From Flavobacteriaceae bacterium (lineage in GTDB: Bacteria; Bacteroidota; Bacteroidia; Flavobacteriales; Flavobacteriaceae), in assembly GCA_019090365.1 (NCBI GenBank), contig JAHRWC010000062.1, positions 1 through 5,145 of the forward strand: a DNA stretch of 5,145 nucleotides, in the 5' to 3' direction. Below are positions 1 to 5,145 of the stretch, piece after piece (positions within the stretch are counted from its first letter, which is position 1; each line of letters begins with the position of its first letter). The position numbers and the translations under genes are program-made. The notes under the pieces were generated by a model. That model made no database searches. It saw only the letters and a program-made list of their open reading frames with translations, and was not told the DNA's origin.

Positions 1-501
1 CATATTATCGCTGCATCTCAAACTATTTAAATTTACATTATTACTTACATCTAAATCAGTTAATAAATTGCTGCTACAAGTTAAACCAAATAGTCCTGTG
101 TTCTGACTTACATTTAAAGTTGTCAATCTATTTAATCTACAATCTAAACTATTAAGGTTAAGATTTTGCGATAAATCTAGTTCAGTCAGTAAATTATTCC
201 AACATTTTAGTCTTCTTAAATTTGTAAAGCTTTGAATTCCTTCTAATGAGCTAATTTTTTCTGAATCTGGAACACTTGTCAGTTTATAAACAGATAAATA
301 CCAAACGGCTTCAGCTTCACTTACCTGTATTTCACCATCATTATTAAGATCTGCATCACTATCAGGGCTGCCATCATTATTTGTATCAACACAAGCTATA
401 TTTAATAATGTATGCTTAAAATTAGCATCAGGGATATTTACAATTTGAGAATGTGCAAATACCCCTAATAATAAGAATATTGGCAATAAAAAGTTTTTCA
501 T
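1..501 (-). CDS. Secreted leucine-rich-repeat protein, 3' part beyond the window
   Basis: Partial gene: 167 codons are visible without a stop, from the ATG at 501 to the left edge. Residues 1-19 form a signal peptide (MKNF, then a hydrophobic core, ending AHSQ). Next comes the IPDANFK motif (23-29) that often opens flavobacterial LRR proteins. An Asp/Asn-rich stretch (39-62) with DTNNDG and DLNNDGEIQVSE resembles a calcium-binding EF-hand or dockerin loop. From about residue 86 there are leucine-rich repeats of the L-x-C-x-x-N-x-L type, with cysteines at 100, 121, 142 and 163, exactly 21 residues apart. The product is probably exported to the periplasm or cell surface. Relatives often end in a type IX secretion sorting domain, but that end is not visible. 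LRR proteins of this kind are thought to bind proteins or glycans. The start is supported by the signal peptide and by a -7 promoter element just upstream. It is transcribed away from the PadR operon. The family is clear; the ligand is unknown. Confidence 0.9.
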   Translation of the reverse strand, partial: MKNFLLPIFLLLGVFAHSQIVNIPDANFKHTLLNIACVDTNNDGSPDSDADLNNDGEIQVSEAEAVWYLSVYKLTSVPDSEKISSLEGIQSFTNLRRLKCWNNLLTELDLSQNLNLNSLDCRLNRLTTLNVSQNTGLFGLTCSSNLLTDLDVSNNVNLNSLRCSDNM

Positions 502-524
502 TTTCTTACTTTTATTTAGAATCA

Positions 525-532
525 CAAAGTTA
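525..532 (-). promoter_or_regulatory. Bacteroidota -7 promoter element of the LRR gene
   Basis: On the minus strand this reads TAACTTTG, a full match to the Bacteroidota consensus TAnnTTTG. It ends 23 bases before the LRR start codon, implying a very short leader. No convincing TTG/TTTG -33 box is seen at the usual distance, so the element is predicted from the -7 box and its position alone. Confidence 0.6.
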
Positions 533-607
533 CGAATTAAAGAATTCAATATTTACAGCTTATTTTCTTCAAAACGCCAAAAACTTCAAAATACTTATAA
601 TCAACTA

Positions 608-629
608 TTTACATATTTTAATATGTTAA
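608..629. promoter_or_regulatory. Upstream dyad, possible operator
   Basis: The core at 611-626 is a perfect inverted repeat: ACATATT, a two-base spacer, then AATATGT. Beyond it two of the next three base pairs also match, giving an imperfect 22-bp dyad. It lies midway in the divergent intergenic region, about 50 bp upstream of the operon's -7 element and about 75 bp upstream of the LRR gene's -7 element. It could be a transcription factor site serving either gene. Its composition is mostly A and T, so chance symmetry is a real alternative. Confidence 0.35.
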
Positions 630-633
630 AGAA

Positions 634-661
634 ATGTTAATTATAGTACTATGCGTAACAT
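634..661. promoter_or_regulatory. 28-bp nested dyad, candidate operator of the PadR operon
   Basis: The outer arms are ATGTTA (634-639) and TAACAT (656-661). A perfect 10-bp palindrome ATAGTACTAT (643-652) lies between them and shares exactly the same centre, 647.5. Only the three base pairs between arm and core fail to match, so 22 of 28 positions are symmetric. PadR-family repressors classically bind ATGT...ACAT dyads, usually with an 8-bp gap; here the gap is 20 bp. The site ends 18 bp before the -7 element of the DUF4870-PadR-PspC operon and so covers the expected -33 region. Autorepression by the PadR protein of this operon is the favoured inference. Confidence 0.5.
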
Positions 662-679
662 AATACCATCTTAAAGACA

Positions 680-687
680 TATATTTG
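680..687 (+). promoter_or_regulatory. Bacteroidota -7 promoter element of the PadR operon
   Basis: TATATTTG matches the Bacteroidota consensus TAnnTTTG and ends 19 bases before the ATG at 707. Transcription would begin a few bases downstream, leaving a short A-rich leader without a Shine-Dalgarno sequence, as is common in this phylum. No TTG/TTTG -33 box is found 17-23 bp upstream. That place is taken by the right arm of the candidate operator, consistent with a weak or regulated promoter. Confidence 0.6.
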
Positions 688-706
688 TATAAGAAAATAA
701 TAAACA

Positions 707-1237
707 ATGGATACTACTATATCAGAAAATCAAAAAAATGTTGCATCATTAATGCACTTATCGACATTTTCGAAATACTTTATTCCTTTCGGTAATTTTA
801 TCGCTCCTTTATTATTATGGTCTTTTAATAAAGAGAAACCATTTACAGATGAGCACGGAAGAGAAGCGATTAACTTTCAATTAAGTATTATACTTTATTC
901 TATAGTTATTGGATTAATCTGTCTTCCATTTGTATTAATCTATGCTACAGATTTTGTAAGCTTAGTGGAAGCAATTGATCACACCGTAGATTATGTATCT
1001 ATCCAAGACATTAAAAACTTTTCAGGGTTTGTTGTTATTTTCATGATTGCAGCTTTATTATTATTTGGTCTTTTTGTAATCGAATTATATGCAGTAATTA
1101 CAGCAACAATGGCTGCCGCTAAAGGCAAATCATACAACTACCCTATTAGTATATCATTTATAAAAACAACCGCCGAAACTTCAGAGGAAAATTCAGAAGA
1201 AGGCATAAATCAATCAGAAGATGAGCACGTTAGTTAG
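707..1237 (+). CDS. DUF4870 domain-containing membrane protein
   Basis: This 176-residue integral membrane protein has the DUF4870 layout. The N-terminal MHLSTFSKYFIPFGNFIAPL (16-35) is followed by LLLW, a short loop with the conserved DEHGREAINFQLS (48-60), and further hydrophobic segments at about 58-82 and 107-136. The polar, acidic tail (about 155-176) is probably cytoplasmic or disordered. Members of this family are small inner-membrane proteins of unknown biochemical role. The ATG at 707 is preceded by a good -7 promoter element, and the conserved domain starts within 20 residues, so the start is secure. It is the first gene of the operon, and its end overlaps the next small gene by 17 bases, which suggests translational coupling. 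Family membership is confident; the function is unknown. Confidence 0.88.
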   Translation: MDTTISENQKNVASLMHLSTFSKYFIPFGNFIAPLLLWSFNKEKPFTDEHGREAINFQLSIILYSIVIGLICLPFVLIYATDFVSLVEAIDHTVDYVSIQDIKNFSGFVVIFMIAALLLFGLFVIELYAVITATMAAAKGKSYNYPISISFIKTTAETSEENSEEGINQSEDEHVS

Positions 1238-1400
1238 TATTTTGTTAGGATTAGTATTAAGTATACTACCAGCAGAAACCCTTCAGCATACAGCGAAGGA
1301 CGTTTCCCAAAATGAAAATTTTCAATGTTCAGAAAACATTAAAAATCTTCGTTCAAGTTACCTAATCAGTAAGGACGAACTAGTATTTGAATTAAAGTAA
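1221..1400 (+). CDS. Small exported or membrane-anchored protein (59 aa), unrecognised
   Basis: A 59-codon reading frame fills the space between the DUF4870 and PadR genes. It starts with ATG 17 bases before the DUF4870 gene ends, in another frame, and its TAA lies 10 bases before the PadR start codon. AGAAG directly precedes the ATG. Residues 1-18 (MSTLVSILLGLVLSILPA) are hydrophobic and look like a signal peptide or membrane anchor. The remaining 40 residues are polar, with one cysteine (36), and end in ISKDELVFELK. The tight packing on both sides, the coherent signal-like start and the absence of any other use for the space argue for a real gene. I do not recognise the family. It may work at the membrane beside its operon partners. 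The main alternative is a chance frame in a spacer. Confidence 0.65.
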   Translation: MSTLVSILLGLVLSILPAETLQHTAKDVSQNENFQCSENIKNLRSSYLISKDELVFELK

Positions 1401-1410
1401 AAACAGACTT

Positions 1411-1743
1411 ATGAAAATTGAAAACACAAAAGCACAAATGCGTAAGGGAGTTCTGGAGTACTGTATTCTTTCTATTTTAAAAGATGGTGAAGCTTATACC
1501 TCAGACATATTAGATACCTTAAAGGGCGCAAAAATGCTAGTCGTTGAGGGAACAATTTATCCTCTCTTAACGCGGCTAAAAAATGCCGGCTTACTTTCCT
1601 ATCGTTGGGAAGAATCACTTAGCGGACCGCCACGTAAGTACTACGCACTTACCGAAACAGGAAAATTATTTTTGAAAGAATTGAATACAACTTGGAGTGA
1701 ATTACAACAAGCTGTAAACAGAGTAACAAGCGAAAAAAACTAA
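1411..1743 (+). CDS. PadR family transcriptional regulator
   Basis: This 110-residue DNA-binding protein has the compact PadR winged-helix form. The first helices span about 8-24 (MRKGVLEYCILSILKDGEAY covers 10-29). The recognition-helix region is EGTIYPLLTRLKNAGLL (46-62), and the wing carries GPPRKYYALTETG (72-84), a family hallmark. A short C-terminal helix (about 86-107) would serve as the dimerisation helix. The length is typical of the short PadR subfamily 2, which lacks a large effector domain. Such proteins usually repress a nearby membrane or stress operon and respond to small hydrophobic molecules or envelope signals. Its stop codon is three bases before the PspC start codon, so the two are almost certainly co-transcribed. 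The dyad at 634-661 is the likely binding site. The family call is firm; the inducer is unknown. Confidence 0.95.
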   Translation: MKIENTKAQMRKGVLEYCILSILKDGEAYTSDILDTLKGAKMLVVEGTIYPLLTRLKNAGLLSYRWEESLSGPPRKYYALTETGKLFLKELNTTWSELQQAVNRVTSEKN

Positions 1744-1746
1744 ACA

Positions 1747-3492
1747 ATGAAGAAGACAGTAAATATAAATTTAGCAGGCACATTTTTCCACATCGATGAA
1801 GATGCATATGGAAAGCTTACCCGATACCTAGATGCTATTAAGCGATCTTTCTCAGATCCTCAAGGTCAGGATGAAATTATACGTGATATTGAATCTCGTA
1901 TAGCTGAACTCTTTTCTGAAAAAGTTGAAAGCAAATCGCAAGTAATCAGTATCAAAGAACTTGACGAGGTTATTTCAGTAATGGGACAACCTGAAGATTA
2001 TGTAATCGATGAAGAAATTTTCGAAGACACTCCACCTTCTCAAAGAGCAGAGAATAGAGAGCGATCATACCATAAACAATTGTTTAGAGATGAAGACAAT
2101 AAATTTATTGCTGGAGTTTCTTCAGGATTAAGTCACTATATGGGAATTGACTCTATATGGGTTCGATTATTATGGATCTTATTAACCGTTTTTTCTAGTG
2201 GTTTCTTTATTATCGTTTATATTATTTTCTGGATTTTAGTTCCAGCGGCTATTACAACTTCAGATAAATTGAAGATGAGTAAACAGCCAATTAATATTAG
2301 TAATATTGAAAGAAAACTAAAAGAAGAATTAGATAATGCTTCAGATAAAATTAAAGATGCAGACTATGATGCTGTAAAAGACAAAGCAAAAAATGGAGCA
2401 ACTGGATTTTTTGGAGCCATGGGCAGTGTTTTTTCTACACTATTTAAAATCTTCGGAAAATTTATTGGTATCCTTTTAATTATCATTTCTCTTTCTACCT
2501 TAATAGGTCTTATCGTAGGGTTATTTACCACAGGTACTATGGGAATTGTTTGGGGTAATCATGAATTGATGGACTATGTAAACCTTGTAAACACTACAAG
2601 TACACCATTATGGTTAGTTTCATTATTAACGTTCTTTGCTGTAGGGATTCCATTCTTTGTATTGTTCATACTTGGATTAAAAATGTTGATCAACAACCTA
2701 AAATCAATAGGTACAGTAGCTAAAATAGCCATCTTTATTACTTGGATTGTTTCAATTATTGGATTAGGAATATTAGGATTAAGACAAGCAACAGAAGTAG
2801 CTTATGATGGTGAAATCATCCAGGAAACAACTATTCCTATAAAGGCTGGAGACACTCTAAATATTGCAATGTTTGCGAATAAAAATTACGACTATAAAGT
2901 AAGACGTAACAATGGTTTTGAACTTAAATTAAATGAAAATGACGAGAAAATTATTTACTCAAATGATGTTCGTTTAATTGTACGTTCTACCAATGATTCA
3001 GTTGCAAAATTATTTATTGAAAAAAAGGCTGAAGGAAATTCTTTTATAGATGCAAAAAACAATGCTGAAGCAATCGATTATTCTTATAGATACAATAATA
3101 ATAAATTAGAATTAGATGGCTATTTCACTACAAACATGGATAACAAATACCGTGAGCAAGAAGTTGAAACTGTATTGTATTTACCTATTGGATCTATTCT
3201 TTTTGCAGATAATAACACTTATTCTTTTCATAGAAATAGTTCTCGCTGGGATGATATTTTAAATAATGGAGATGAAGAACAATACCTTTTAATTCAGGAT
3301 GAAGACACAAAATGTCTTGACTGTCCTTCTTTTGAAGCAAAAATAGAATCTGAAGATTGGGAATCGAGTGTAAATGAGTCTTTCGAATACAAAAGCAAGA
3401 ATGATAAAAACCATATTAAATTAGATGAAGATGGTTTAGATATTAATATCAGTGACAGAGAAGACACTATTAAAATTAAATTAGGAAACTAA
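1747..3492 (+). CDS. PspC domain-containing multi-pass membrane protein
   Basis: This 581-residue protein has several parts. Residues 1-90 are a conserved soluble N-terminal module: NLAGTFFHIDEDAYGKLTRY, then RDIESRIAELF and ELDEVISVMGQPEDYV. A PspC domain spans about 110-168, with LFRDEDNKFIAGVSSGLSHY, GIDSIWVRLLW and a hydrophobic helix ending WILVPAA. A charged linker with heptad-like character covers about 183-215. Further hydrophobic segments lie near 231-262, 288-316 and 324-345. The last 235 residues form a large extracytoplasmic domain, probably beta-rich, containing KYREQEVETVLYLPIGSILF (467-486) and a CxxC pair (Cys523, Cys526). In proteobacteria PspC is a short membrane sensor of the phage-shock response; this long form is typical of Bacteroidota and no PspA gene is nearby. 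The gene follows PadR by three bases and precedes the GIN lipoprotein by 11, so an envelope-stress role under PadR control is inferred. The domain call is firm, the role tentative. Confidence 0.93.
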   Translation: MKKTVNINLAGTFFHIDEDAYGKLTRYLDAIKRSFSDPQGQDEIIRDIESRIAELFSEKVESKSQVISIKELDEVISVMGQPEDYVIDEEIFEDTPPSQRAENRERSYHKQLFRDEDNKFIAGVSSGLSHYMGIDSIWVRLLWILLTVFSSGFFIIVYIIFWILVPAAITTSDKLKMSKQPINISNIERKLKEELDNASDKIKDADYDAVKDKAKNGATGFFGAMGSVFSTLFKIFGKFIGILLIIISLSTLIGLIVGLFTTGTMGIVWGNHELMDYVNLVNTTSTPLWLVSLLTFFAVGIPFFVLFILGLKMLINNLKSIGTVAKIAIFITWIVSIIGLGILGLRQATEVAYDGEIIQETTIPIKAGDTLNIAMFANKNYDYKVRRNNGFELKLNENDEKIIYSNDVRLIVRSTNDSVAKLFIEKKAEGNSFIDAKNNAEAIDYSYRYNNNKLELDGYFTTNMDNKYREQEVETVLYLPIGSILFADNNTYSFHRNSSRWDDILNNGDEEQYLLIQDEDTKCLDCPSFEAKIESEDWESSVNESFEYKSKNDKNHIKLDEDGLDINISDREDTIKIKLGN

Positions 3493-3503
3493 AACTATTA
3501 ATT

Positions 3504-4232
3504 ATGAAATCAATAAAACTAATCGCAATCCTATTATTAGTTGCTGTAACAGCTTCATGTAATTTCGATATAAATATAGGTCAGGAACATGGAAATGGAG
3601 ATGTAACTACGGAAGAAAGGACAGTAAACCAAGACTTCAATAAAGTTAAAGGAAGCAGCGGTATCGATGTTTATTTAACTGAAGGCAATGAAAATAAAAT
3701 TGTTGTTGAAGCTGATGAAAACCTTTTAGATATCATTGAAACAAATATTAGTAATGGTAAACTTACTATTAGAACTGAAAATGGTAAAAACATAGGTAGA
3801 TCAAAATCTAAAAAAGTACATGTAACGTACAAAAGTCTAATCAGTATAGAAGCTAGTAGCGGTGCAGATGTAATTGCAAACTCGGTTGTTAAAAGTGAAA
3901 AACTTACATTAGATTGTAGCAGTGGAGCCGATTTAGAAGTTGAAGTTTTTGCAAGCGAATTATATACAGAAACAAGCAGTGGAGCAGACATAGAAGTTAC
4001 AGGTAGAGCTATAAACATGTATGCAAATGCTTCTAGTGGAAGTGATATTAATGCTAAAAATCTTGTTGTAAAAACATGTAATGCTAAAGCATCTAGTGGA
4101 GCTGATATTACTCTAAATGTAAAAGATAAATTAAATGCAAAAGCTTCTAGTGGCGGTAACATTGACTACTATGGAGATACTGCAGTAATTAATGAAAAAG
4201 AAAGTTCTACAGGAAGCGTAAGAAAAATGTAG
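3504..4232 (+). CDS. Head GIN domain-containing (DUF2807) lipoprotein
   Basis: This 242-residue exported protein starts with a lipoprotein-type signal (KSIKLIAILLLVAVTASC). Cys19 is the probable lipidated residue, although Thr at -3 makes the lipobox imperfect. The DUF2807 or putative auto-transporter adhesin head GIN domain begins at about residue 45 (FNKVKGSSGIDVYLTEG) and fills the rest. Its core is a series of short turns of the form SSG-[AGS]-[DN]-[IVL] at residues 118, 139, 158, 177, 197 and 215, with a degenerate one near 234. They are 18-21 residues apart, as expected for coils of a right-handed beta-solenoid. Charge is low near the C-terminus and no membrane helix is present. The protein probably sits in the periplasm or on the outer membrane. 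It is the last gene before a terminator. Its neighbours suggest that it acts with the PspC-domain protein, whose C-terminal domain lies in the same compartment. The family is confident; the ligand is unknown. Confidence 0.92.
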   Translation: MKSIKLIAILLLVAVTASCNFDINIGQEHGNGDVTTEERTVNQDFNKVKGSSGIDVYLTEGNENKIVVEADENLLDIIETNISNGKLTIRTENGKNIGRSKSKKVHVTYKSLISIEASSGADVIANSVVKSEKLTLDCSSGADLEVEVFASELYTETSSGADIEVTGRAINMYANASSGSDINAKNLVVKTCNAKASSGADITLNVKDKLNAKASSGGNIDYYGDTAVINEKESSTGSVRKM

Positions 4233-4252
4233 TCTCAATACCAACCAACCTT

Positions 4253-4288
4253 AACGCCATTTTTAATTTAAAAGTGGCGTTTTTATTT
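4253..4288 (+). terminator. Rho-independent terminator of the PadR operon
   Basis: Arms AACGCCA (4253-4259) and TGGCGTT (4275-4281) form a perfect 7-bp stem that can be extended inward by TTTT/AAAA pairs past one bulged G. The 3' arm runs into a T-rich tract (4280-4288, one A). It begins 20 bases after the stop codon of the GIN lipoprotein gene, a standard intrinsic terminator position. Confidence 0.88.
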
Positions 4289-4301
4289 AAAAGCTATAAA
4301 A

Positions 4302-4790
4302 ATGAAATACAAAATATTTTTCCTACTCAGCATTTTAGTTTCAACAATTTCTAATGCACAGGTTTCTGAAGAAACAGATTTATATCAAGAGATATTAAAA
4401 ATGGATCAACTTATCTTTGAAGACGGATTCAATAATTGCAAATTCGATTCACTTGAAGGAATCATGCATAACGATATGGTGTTTTATCATGATAAAGGAG
4501 GTATTTCATACGAAGAAGATTTCATGAAAAGTATGAAACAAAATATTTGTTCTTCACCTAATAGAAAACCCATCCGTAAATTAACAGACCAAGGGTTTAA
4601 AGTGTTTCCTCTTTATAATAATGGTGTTTTATATGGAGCAATACAAGAAGGAATTCATGAGTTCTTCATAAAAGAACCTAATAAAGAATTATATAAAACG
4701 AACATAGCTCGTTTTAACCATACCTGGGTGTTAGAGAACAAAGAATGGAAACTTAAAGTGATCTTAAGTTATGATCATCTAGAACCATAA
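4302..4790 (+). CDS. Exported NTF2-like (DUF4440/SnoaL-type) protein
   Basis: This 162-residue protein has an N-terminal signal peptide (KYKIFFLLSILVSTISNAQ), with cleavage likely after Gln20 or Ala19. The mature part has the order of an NTF2-like cone fold: a long helix with LYQEILKMDQLIFEDGFNNC (27-46), a short helix DSLEGIMHNDMVFYHDKGG (49-67), a helix EEDFMKSMKQNIC (71-83), then beta strands with KVFPLYNNGVLYGAIQEGIH (100-119), ARFNHTWVLENKEWKLKVIL (136-155) and a final SYDH. The FNHTW...WKLKV ending is characteristic of DUF4440 proteins. Such proteins often bind small molecules or are catalytically silent partners; the substrate cannot be told. The start follows the upstream terminator hairpin by only 20 bases and no -7 element is seen in that gap, so it may depend on read-through or on a promoter inside the previous gene. 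The fold call is good, the function unknown. Confidence 0.82.
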   Translation: MKYKIFFLLSILVSTISNAQVSEETDLYQEILKMDQLIFEDGFNNCKFDSLEGIMHNDMVFYHDKGGISYEEDFMKSMKQNICSSPNRKPIRKLTDQGFKVFPLYNNGVLYGAIQEGIHEFFIKEPNKELYKTNIARFNHTWVLENKEWKLKVILSYDHLEP

Positions 4791-4810
4791 AATTCATTTT
4801 TCAGGTTCTA
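4780..4810. terminator. Hairpin between convergent genes, possible bidirectional terminator
   Basis: TAGAACC (4780-4786) and GGTTCTA (4804-4810) form a perfect 7-bp inverted repeat. After a two-base mismatch the stem can continue with AAAA against TTTT around a small loop. It begins within the last codons of the NTF2-like gene and ends just before the stop of the minus-strand gene, so it would serve both transcripts. Neither side has a strong run of T after the stem, so termination is likely but unproven. Confidence 0.45.
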
Positions 4811-4815
4811 TGTAC

Positions 4816-5145
4816 TTAATCTAATTTCAACAACTCATCTAAAACCAATCGTAATTCACCATAAGAATATTTATCATCTATTTGATGTTTTAAATCTGAA
4901 AGGTTCTCAAATGTATGTTTTGGAATAATAGCTTTCAATTCTTTATGATGGTCTTTTGAAATTAGATCGGTTACTTTTATTTCTCCAGTTGAAATATAAC
5001 TAGCTAAATGACCAAAGACGGTATTTACATTTAGTTCTCTTTCTAAAGCGATTTCATCTATCGACTTTCCTGTTTTAAACAAGTCTAGTGATATTATTTT
5101 TGTTTCCCCTTTTTTTAATTTTGGTGCATCAAATATTTCAATATC
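4816..5145 (-). CDS. C-terminal HTH_40 domain of a probable RecQ/Pif1-type helicase, 5' part beyond the window
   Basis: The frame is open from the right edge to the TAA complement at 4816, giving 109 codons of a larger gene. The visible protein starts DIEIFDAPKLKKGETKIISL, and then DLFKTGKSIDEIALERELNV is followed by NTVFGHLASYISTGEIKVTD. This is the pattern of the HTH_40 domain found at the C-terminus of bacterial RecQ helicases and of some Pif1-like AAA ATPases in Bacteroidota: KGET, then LFxxGKSIxEIAxER, then a second helix with T-x-x-x-HLAxYIxxGEI. The remaining residues (HKELKAIIPKHTFENLSDLK and YSYGELRLVLDELLKLD) form a helical tail. A TTG at 5082 could be read as a start but lies inside the domain, so it is not one. 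The domain presumably assists DNA binding. The helicase part is outside the window, so that identity is an inference. Confidence 0.75.
   Translation of the reverse strand, partial: DIEIFDAPKLKKGETKIISLDLFKTGKSIDEIALERELNVNTVFGHLASYISTGEIKVTDLISKDHHKELKAIIPKHTFENLSDLKHQIDDKYSYGELRLVLDELLKLD

Noticed and set aside
1381..1410. A separate promoter for the PadR gene (TAGTATTTG near 1381)
   Set aside because: The sequence has one base too many to fit TAnnTTTG and lies within the small upstream gene; co-transcription from the promoter at 680 explains the layout better.
3671..4162. A 163-codon open frame on the minus strand opposite the GIN lipoprotein gene
   Set aside because: It is fully inside a clear DUF2807 gene, shows no recognisable domain, and its recurring SAPL motif is simply the reverse complement of the SSGAD codons; the repeats keep the opposite frame free of stops.
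3849..4208. A DNA tandem repeat or CRISPR-like array
   Set aside because: The periodicity is in coding sequence, unit length varies between 54 and 63 bases, and the similarity follows codons of a beta-solenoid protein; there are no constant repeats with unique spacers.
4816..5082. An independent 88-residue gene starting at the TTG at 5082
   Set aside because: The same frame stays open to the window edge, and the residues before the TTG (KKGETKIISLD) belong to the HTH_40 domain, so this is the tail of a longer gene.

Overview
The window looks like chromosomal DNA of a marine or aquatic member of the Bacteroidota, most likely family Flavobacteriaceae. This rests on strong AT richness, A-rich start regions without Shine-Dalgarno sequences, good matches to the Bacteroidota -7 promoter element TAnnTTTG, and typical flavobacterial proteins: a secreted cysteine/asparagine-ladder leucine-rich-repeat protein, a head GIN (DUF2807) lipoprotein and a C-terminal HTH_40 helicase tail. 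Nothing suggests phage, plasmid, insertion sequence, CRISPR, tRNA or rRNA.

Layout. Positions 1-501 (minus strand) hold the first 167 codons of a secreted leucine-rich-repeat protein that runs off the left edge. Positions 502-706 are a divergent intergenic region with one -7 promoter element facing each way and two neighbouring dyad-symmetric sequences. From 707 to 4232 a tight plus-strand operon follows: a DUF4870 membrane protein (707-1237), a 59-codon small secreted or membrane-anchored protein (1221-1400, overlapping the previous gene by 17 bases), a PadR-family repressor (1411-1743), a 581-residue multi-pass PspC-domain protein with a large extracytoplasmic domain (1747-3492), and a head GIN-domain lipoprotein (3504-4232). 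A hairpin terminator (4253-4288) closes it. An NTF2-like exported protein (4302-4790) follows almost directly. From the right edge comes the convergent 3' end of a minus-strand gene (4816-5145) encoding an HTH_40 domain, probably the tail of a RecQ- or Pif1-type helicase. No stretch over 300 bases lacks a gene.

How the genes may work together (inference). The five operon genes read as a PadR-controlled cell-envelope unit: two integral membrane proteins (DUF4870 and PspC), one small exported peptide and one beta-solenoid lipoprotein. The PadR gene lies inside the operon, and a 28-bp dyad sits just upstream of the operon's -7 element, which suggests autoregulation. By analogy with PspC and Lia-type systems the unit may sense or buffer envelope stress. 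No function can be proven from the sequence alone.
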